Assembly: GCA_936936565.1 (NCBI GenBank)
Contig: CAKZIX010000188.1
Coordinates: forward strand, 1 to 6,340
Reading direction: 5' to 3'
Source of the DNA: an uncultured Nocardiaceae bacterium
Lineage (GTDB): Bacteria > Actinomycetota > Actinomycetes > Mycobacteriales > Mycobacteriaceae
Length of the DNA: 6,340 nt
Part shown: piece after piece, positions 1 to 3,677 of the stretch
Layout: every line of letters starts with the position of its first letter
How positions within the stretch are numbered: the first letter of the stretch is position 1
Position numbers and translations under genes: made by a program
Notes under the pieces: generated by a model
Databases searched by the model: none
The model's input: the letters and a program-made list of their open reading frames with translations, nothing else
What the model was told of the DNA's origin: nothing

Positions 1-160
1 CCGACAACTGCTCGGCCCGATCCACCGGCAACCGCTCACTGGCCGCCATCAACAACCCATCCGCAGACACCAGCACCGCATGCGCCACTCCGGACACCTC
101 ACGCGCAAAGTTCGACACCAGCCAATCCAGGCTCGCGGTCTCGGACCCAAACTGGTTCAT
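1..160 (-). CDS. Roadblock/LC7 domain protein, CvnB-like (B2), 3' end outside window
   Basis: The first 53 codons of a second Roadblock/LC7 protein are present; the gene runs off the left edge. It starts at ATG 160-158, which overlaps the stop of the upstream kinase A2 in the four bases ATGA. From the DWLV motif onward, 36 of 42 residues match B1 in this window, including the stretch GVAHAVLVSADGLLMA and the end DRAEQLS, so it is a paralogue. It begins MNQFGSETASL, three residues longer than B1 before DWLV. Roadblock proteins of this type (MglB, CvnB) dimerise and act as partners or activating proteins of small Ras-like GTPases at the membrane. A role beside A2 is inferred from translational coupling. 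Whether a DUF742 gene and a GTPase gene follow cannot be seen here. Confidence 0.9.
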   Translation of the reverse strand, partial: MNQFGSETASLDWLVSNFAREVSGVAHAVLVSADGLLMAASERLPVDRAEQLS

Positions 161-170
161 CGCTCTCCTT
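157..170 (-). promoter_or_regulatory. Ribosome-binding site and ATGA stop-start overlap of A2/B2
   Basis: On the minus strand the sequence reads AAGGAGAGCGATGA. The purine run AAGGAGAG is a strong Shine-Dalgarno sequence just before the B2 ATG, and TGA of the same ATGA ends A2. The bases also encode the last A2 residues (Glu-Gly-Glu-Arg). This arrangement usually couples translation of the two proteins, giving matched amounts of kinase and Roadblock partner. Confidence 0.85.
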
Positions 171-3102
171 CGACAGAGGTAGACAGGTTCGAGGCACCGC
201 GTCCGTCGCGGACGCCGCGCTGGTGCCGGCTCAGGTTGGCGCGGATGGCTTCGGGATCGCGGCGGCGCGGGGTGGGCCCGCTCTCGCCGGCGGGCGCATT
301 CGAGACCCCGCCCGGCACCAGGCGCACACCCGGATCACGTTGCGGCAGACCAACTTCCGTGCGCTGGGTGATGGCGGCCTCGCTGGCGCGCTGCGCCGCC
401 GACCAGCCTTCGTCGGCGACGTCGTTCCAGCTCTTGGGCAGCTCCCACTCCCCCGTCGTCGGATCCGACAACCAGGCCGACACCATGCCCGCGAAGATCG
501 GTGTCTCCACCGCAGGCGGTTCCTGCATCGGACCGTCGATCCGCGACTGGAAGAACGACGCCGTCTTGGCGATGCGGAACCGATGCCGTCCCGTCACGTC
601 CAAGCCGACCGGACGCTCGGCTCGTAGCGCCGCCGCCGGCGGGGTCGGCGGCGTCGTCGTGGGCACCGACGCGGCGTCGCTGGGCAAATCTCCTGCCGCC
701 GGGGTGGTGGAGATGCGGTGCGTCGAAATTGTCGAACCGGGCAGGCGCTGCGGCAGGCCACCGTTGCTCTGCGACAGCTCGGCGGCCACGTCCGCGGCGG
801 GACGATCGACCGGGGTGCGCTGCGGCAACCCGGCGGGCGTACGCCGCGGCAGGTCGCCGGGCCCGCGCTGCGGCAGGTCGCCGGACCGCTGCGGCAGGTC
901 GCCGGGCCCGCGCTGCGGCAGGTCGCCGGGCCCGCGCTGCGGCAGGTCGGGCAGCTGTCCGTTGGCGCGCAGCTCGCGGCCGGCCCCGCGCGGCGGCAAC
1001 GGCGGAACGGAGCCGAGCGGCTTCGGTATTTCGGTGGTGCCCGGCTGCCGTAGCGGCAGACCGGCCGACGTGACGACGGTCTTCTCGAGGTCGGACTCGT
1101 CGTCCTCGACGGGCGCCGCCTGCAATGCGGCGGGGATCGGTTGCGAGACGGCGGGCAACGGCTGCGAGACGGCGGGCAACGGGCCGGCCGTCGGCTGCGG
1201 CGCGATCCGGGCAGGCTGCGCGGTACCGGCACTGCGCTGGACGCGCTCTGCGATCGGGCCCGCGATCAGCGTGGACGGCAGGTGCACGCTGGCAGTGATG
1301 CCCGGGTTCGAGCCGCTGTCGTAGGTGCGACGCAGCCGCACCGTGATGCCGTGCCGGTCGGCGAGGCGCCCGACCACGAACAGACCCATGCGCCGCGTCG
1401 TTGCCGGCGTGGCGCCGCCGCGGGCGGTGAGCCGGGCGTTGATGGCCTCCAACTGCTCCTTCGGCACGCCGATGCCGGTGTCGACGATCTCGATCAACAG
1501 CCCACCCTCGGCGGTGGGGCTGTACAGGATCGTGACGTCACTCGACGGCGGCGAGGCCTGCAGCGCGTTCTCGACCAGCTCGGACAGCAGATGCACGACG
1601 TCGGTGGCCGCGGCGCCGACGATCGAACCGTCGGGGCAGGCACCCGTCTTCACCCGCTGGTAGTCCTCGACCTCCGACAGCGCGGCACGCAACACGTCGC
1701 GAATCTCGAGCGGCGCCGTGCGCACGGCACGGGACTTGGTGTCGGCGAGCACCATCAGGTTGTCGCTGTTGCGGCGCATGCGCGCGGCCAGGTGGTCGAG
1801 GCGGAACAGGCTTTCCAGCCGGGCCGGATCCTTCTCGTCGTATTCCAGCGACTCGATGAGTCCCAGCTGACGTTCCACAAGCGACTTGTTGCGCCTCGCC
1901 ATCGTCTCGAACATGTCGTTGACCTGGCGCCGCAGCTCGGCTTGCCCGCCGGCCAGGCTGAGCGCACGCGCGTGCAGATCGTCGACTGCGTCGGCGAGCT
2001 GACCGACCTCCTCGGACGTGCCGGTCGCCACCTGGCCGACCTGCACGGTATCCAGACTCTCACCGCCGTCGAGCCGGGCAATCTCGTCGGGCAGATGCGT
2101 CTCGGCGACATCGCGGGTGGCGCGCTGCAGCCGCCGAATCGGGCGCACCAGAGCGCGGGCCACGAAGAAGGCCAGCAGCAGCGCGATCAGCAACGCTCCG
2201 GCAATCAAGACGACGGAGCGCACCGCTTCGCTCGTGGCGGCGCTGGCCCGATCGTCGGCGGTGTCGCGAATCTGCACCGCCTGCGATTGCACCATCTCGT
2301 TGTAGCGGTCGCTGGCGGGTAGCAGAATCTCGGCCAGCCGCGGCACCGAGAACACCCCGGTCACGCGCGCGTCGTCCACGGCGGCGCGGCGCGCGTTGAT
2401 CACCTCACGGAAGAACTTCGTTTCGCCGGCCATCGCGGGGTAACCGCGATCCAGCGACTCCAGCAGTGCGGCCTCGGCGGCGTCGGCGGCGATGAGCTGC
2501 GGCGGCATCGGCTGGCGGGGATTGGCGAGCAGCGGGATCGCGCCCAGCGCCCACGACATCACCGCCCGCTTGGCCTGCCAAGTCTCGATCATCTGCGCCT
2601 TCAGTTCCTGCAGGCGCCCGTCGTCGATGGGACCGGCCGCGACGCGCACGAGGTCGATGGCGGCGTCGGTCTGCTTGTTGCGCGCTTCCAGCAACTGCTG
2701 GCTGGGACCCTGCGCGGCCCGCACCGTGTCCCCGGCGGTGATCATCTCGTTGAGTCGGGCCTTGATCGCCGGATCCAGGCTGCTGCGCCCGGTCGCGGCG
2801 CGCGCGGCGGCCAGCGACTGGTCCATCTCGGATTCCCAGCGGGCCGTCAGCTCCGCGTTGCGAAAAATCTTGCCGAGCGCGGCGCGGTTGGTCTTGGTTT
2901 CCAGATCGACGACGGCCGGCATGATCGCGATTCGGTCGGCATTGTCACGCTGGTGCTGTGCCACGTCGAGGTCGCCGAACACCCGCAGACCACCCAACGC
3001 AAGCGCCGCGACGAGCGGTACCGCGACGGCCGCAGCGATCTTGGCGCGAACACTCCAGTTTTCGAGACGCCAAGCATTCGGCCGTGCCGTCCGCTGCCTC
3101 AT
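157..3102 (-). CDS. Membrane sensor histidine kinase-like protein, CvnA / nitrate-sensor type (A2)
   Basis: A complete 981-residue membrane sensor protein. Order, numbered from ATG 3102: basic N-terminus with WSVRAK; membrane segment about 21-43; extracytoplasmic helical region about 44-294, in the place of the nitrate/sulfate-sensing (NIT) domain; second membrane segment about 295-316; HAMP about 317-390; dimerisation region with LDHLAARMRRN (His437 the candidate phosphoacceptor); ATPase domain with N box ELVENA (Asn512), G1 DTGIG (541-545) and G2 RRMGLFVV (571-578); Pro/Arg-rich, probably disordered linker about 615-830 with LPQR repeats; conserved C-terminal module about 837-973. The nucleotide-binding motifs look intact. 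The usual NIT signature resembling LQxERG was not seen; that position reads VDLETKTNRAAL, so the ligand cannot be predicted. An upstream in-frame TTG at 3171 is unlikely as start because ATG 3102 has a GAGAGGG ribosome-binding site nine bases ahead. It overlaps B2 by ATGA and probably signals through Roadblock/GTPase partners, as no response regulator is adjacent. Confidence 0.92.
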   Translation of the reverse strand: MRQRTARPNAWRLENWSVRAKIAAAVAVPLVAALALGGLRVFGDLDVAQHQRDNADRIAIMPAVVDLETKTNRAALGKIFRNAELTARWESEMDQSLAAARAATGRSSLDPAIKARLNEMITAGDTVRAAQGPSQQLLEARNKQTDAAIDLVRVAAGPIDDGRLQELKAQMIETWQAKRAVMSWALGAIPLLANPRQPMPPQLIAADAAEAALLESLDRGYPAMAGETKFFREVINARRAAVDDARVTGVFSVPRLAEILLPASDRYNEMVQSQAVQIRDTADDRASAATSEAVRSVVLIAGALLIALLLAFFVARALVRPIRRLQRATRDVAETHLPDEIARLDGGESLDTVQVGQVATGTSEEVGQLADAVDDLHARALSLAGGQAELRRQVNDMFETMARRNKSLVERQLGLIESLEYDEKDPARLESLFRLDHLAARMRRNSDNLMVLADTKSRAVRTAPLEIRDVLRAALSEVEDYQRVKTGACPDGSIVGAAATDVVHLLSELVENALQASPPSSDVTILYSPTAEGGLLIEIVDTGIGVPKEQLEAINARLTARGGATPATTRRMGLFVVGRLADRHGITVRLRRTYDSGSNPGITASVHLPSTLIAGPIAERVQRSAGTAQPARIAPQPTAGPLPAVSQPLPAVSQPIPAALQAAPVEDDESDLEKTVVTSAGLPLRQPGTTEIPKPLGSVPPLPPRGAGRELRANGQLPDLPQRGPGDLPQRGPGDLPQRSGDLPQRGPGDLPRRTPAGLPQRTPVDRPAADVAAELSQSNGGLPQRLPGSTISTHRISTTPAAGDLPSDAASVPTTTPPTPPAAALRAERPVGLDVTGRHRFRIAKTASFFQSRIDGPMQEPPAVETPIFAGMVSAWLSDPTTGEWELPKSWNDVADEGWSAAQRASEAAITQRTEVGLPQRDPGVRLVPGGVSNAPAGESGPTPRRRDPEAIRANLSRHQRGVRDGRGASNLSTSVEGER
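160..594 (-). other. Conserved C-terminal module of A2 (partner-contact candidate)
   Basis: This segment encodes about the last 145 residues of A2, beginning TGRHRFRIAKTASFF. It contains PIFAGMVSAWLSDPTTGEW, a Trp-rich patch (SWND..ADEGWSAA), an EVGLPQR..G.RLVPG element, and a terminal basic amphipathic helix EAIRANLSRHQRGVRDGR. The first, third and fourth blocks are nearly identical in A1 although the linkers before them diverge, which indicates purifying selection. From memory, Streptomyces CvnA proteins carry a related ending (GLPKR.P...LVPG, then a helix ending in Q.G.R.GR). I know of no assigned function. Confidence 0.75.
808..948 (-). repeat. In-frame tandem repeat DLPQRGPG in the A2 linker (six units)
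   Basis: Six consecutive units of eight codons (24 bp) read, in protein order: DLPQRGPG (948-925), DLPQRGPG (924-901), DLPQRSG (900-880, only 21 bp), DLPQRGPG (879-856), DLPRRTPA (855-832) and GLPQRTPV (831-808). The first two and the fourth are the same in protein; the short unit shows an in-frame codon loss. Further LPQR copies occur outside the array (GLPQRLPG nearer the tail, GLPQRDPG within it). The array lies in the low-complexity linker between the ATPase domain and the conserved tail. Confidence 0.93.
1142..1183 (-). repeat. 21-bp in-frame tandem duplication in the A2 linker (PAVSQPL)
   Basis: Two adjacent 21-bp copies (1142-1162 and 1163-1183) differ only at the last base and encode LPAVSQPLPAVSQP. 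A third degenerate copy, IPAALQ, follows. It marks the start of the Pro-rich linker just after the ATPase domain, and unit length and composition differ from the LPQR array. Confidence 0.85.
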
Positions 3103-3120
3103 CTTTCGCAACCCTCTCGA
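3103..3120 (-). promoter_or_regulatory. Ribosome-binding site of A2
   Basis: On the minus strand the bases before ATG 3102 read TCGAGAGGGTTGCGAAAG. GAGAGGG is nine bases from the ATG, a workable Shine-Dalgarno spacing. It decides the start in favour of 3102 over an in-frame TTG at 3111, which would lie directly against the motif, and a TTG at 3171 with no comparable motif. Confidence 0.7.
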
Positions 3121-3164
3121 ACCGGTACCACCCGACCACGTGTGGCCCCGTGAGCGCACATCTG

Positions 3165-3180
3165 TCGGCAAACAAGCCGA
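3165..3180 (-). other. Small hairpin / inverted repeat in the A2 leader
   Basis: TCGGC-TTGTTT-GCCGA is a perfect 5-bp inverted repeat with a six-base loop. If the promoter proposed at 3190-3218 is used, it lies at the very 5' end of the roughly 80-base leader of A2. There is no U tract after it, so it does not look like an intrinsic terminator. It could be a short operator or an mRNA stem; at this length chance is also possible. Confidence 0.35.
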
Positions 3181-3189
3181 TTTGGCGTC

Positions 3190-3218
3190 ACGTTAGCCCA
3201 TCCCAGCACCGATACCAA
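3190..3218 (-). promoter_or_regulatory. Candidate housekeeping-sigma promoter for A2-B2
   Basis: In the only noncoding gap, on the minus strand, TTGGTA (3218-3213; four of six matches to TTGACA) and TAACGT (3195-3190; fits TAnnnT) are separated by exactly 17 bases. Transcription would begin near 3183 and give a leader of about 80 bases. The elements are weak, as is common in GC-rich actinobacteria, so this is a prediction only. If real, A2-B2 can be expressed separately from A1-B1. Confidence 0.35.
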
Positions 3219-3234
3219 ACCGTAACCTGGGATG
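3199..3234 (-). repeat. Perfect 8-bp inverted repeat flanking the candidate -35 element
   Basis: CATCCCAG (plus strand 3199-3206) and CTGGGATG (3227-3234) are exact inverted copies separated by 20 bases, starting 15 bases after the B1 stop codon. The spacer contains the candidate -35 element of A2. It could be a two-site operator, or an RNA stem of 8 bp with a 20-base loop at the end of the A1-B1 transcript. No U tract follows, so a classic intrinsic terminator is not supported. Confidence 0.45.
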
Positions 3235-3249
3235 TGGGTCACACACTGG

Positions 3250-3669
3250 TCAGAATGTGGCTTGCGGCACGCCGAAGCCCTGGTTCGCGGCACCTCTCTT
3301 CTCGGCCTGCACCATCTCGCCAACCCGGTCCACCAAGGTCGCCATTTCGAACCCAACCTGCCCGATGTCGCAGGTAGCGGTCGTGAGCACAGCGAGAATC
3401 GAGCCGTCGCCGACGCTCATCTGCAGTAGATATCCGTTGCCCATCTCCACGACCGACTGCAACACGCCGCCGCCGTCGAACAAATTGGACACACCCACCG
3501 ACAGCGACGCCAGCCCGCTGGTCACCGCCGAGAGCTGCTCAGCGCGATCGGCCGGCAACCGTTCGCTACGGGCCATCAGCAGCCCGTCGGCGGACACCAG
3601 CACCGCGTGCGCGACGCCCGGAACCTGGTTGGCGAAGTTGGCAACCAACCAATCGAAGCTCGTACTCAT
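3250..3669 (-). CDS. Roadblock/LC7 domain protein, CvnB-like (B1)
   Basis: A complete 139-residue protein, the normal size for a single Roadblock/LC7 domain with a short tail. It starts MSTSFDWLVANF at ATG 3669, overlapping the A1 stop by ATGA, and ends at TGA 3252-3250. The domain spans about residues 5-118: helix with DWLVANFANQVPGV, strand AHAVLVSADGLLMA, helix DRAEQLSAVTSGLASL, strands VVEMGNGYLLQMSVGDGS and ILAVLTTATCDIG, and final helix GFEMATLVDRVGEMV. The last 20 or so residues (KRGAANQGFGVPQATF) look unstructured. No signal peptide or membrane segment is visible. Family members (MglB, CvnB) form dimers that bind small GTPases; it most resembles, from memory, M. tuberculosis Rv3364c, which has also been reported to bind host cathepsin G. 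Association with A1 is inferred from translational coupling. Unlike a classical conservon, no DUF742 or GTPase gene follows it. Confidence 0.95.
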   Translation of the reverse strand: MSTSFDWLVANFANQVPGVAHAVLVSADGLLMARSERLPADRAEQLSAVTSGLASLSVGVSNLFDGGGVLQSVVEMGNGYLLQMSVGDGSILAVLTTATCDIGQVGFEMATLVDRVGEMVQAEKRGAANQGFGVPQATF

Positions 3670-3677
3670 CGCTCTCC
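3666..3677 (-). promoter_or_regulatory. Ribosome-binding site and ATGA stop-start overlap of A1/B1
   Basis: The minus strand reads GGAGAGCGATGA. It is identical over these twelve bases to the A2/B2 junction. GGAGAG serves as the ribosome-binding site of B1 and encodes part of the A1 C-terminus Gly-Glu-Arg. It fixes the B1 start and implies translational coupling. Confidence 0.85.

Noticed and set aside
80..1324. Long open plus-strand frame (414 codons) opposite the A2 C-terminal half
   Set aside because: It is antisense to a well-supported gene in very GC-rich DNA where stops are rare. Its protein is low-complexity Arg/Gly/Cys-rich, mirrors the LPQR repeats, and shows no recognisable domain.
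1141..2322. Plus-strand frame (393 codons) opposite the A2 kinase core
   Set aside because: Composition (Arg, His, Gln, Gly-rich) is typical of a frame shadow. It lies entirely over the conserved HAMP/kinase coding sequence.
3136..3145. CCAC-GT-GTGG (E-box-like) palindrome in the A2 leader
   Set aside because: Only four-base arms in GC-rich DNA; expected often by chance, with no second copy in the gap.
3103..3171. Upstream extension of A2 to a TTG at 3171
   Set aside because: No good ribosome-binding site lies ahead of it, and ATG 3102 has GAGAGGG at nine bases. The extra residues resemble no usual N-terminus of this family.
3165..3180. TCGGC/GCCGA hairpin as an intrinsic terminator of A1-B1
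   Set aside because: The stem is only 5 bp with no following U tract, and it lies about 70 bases past the B1 stop, downstream of the candidate A2 promoter.
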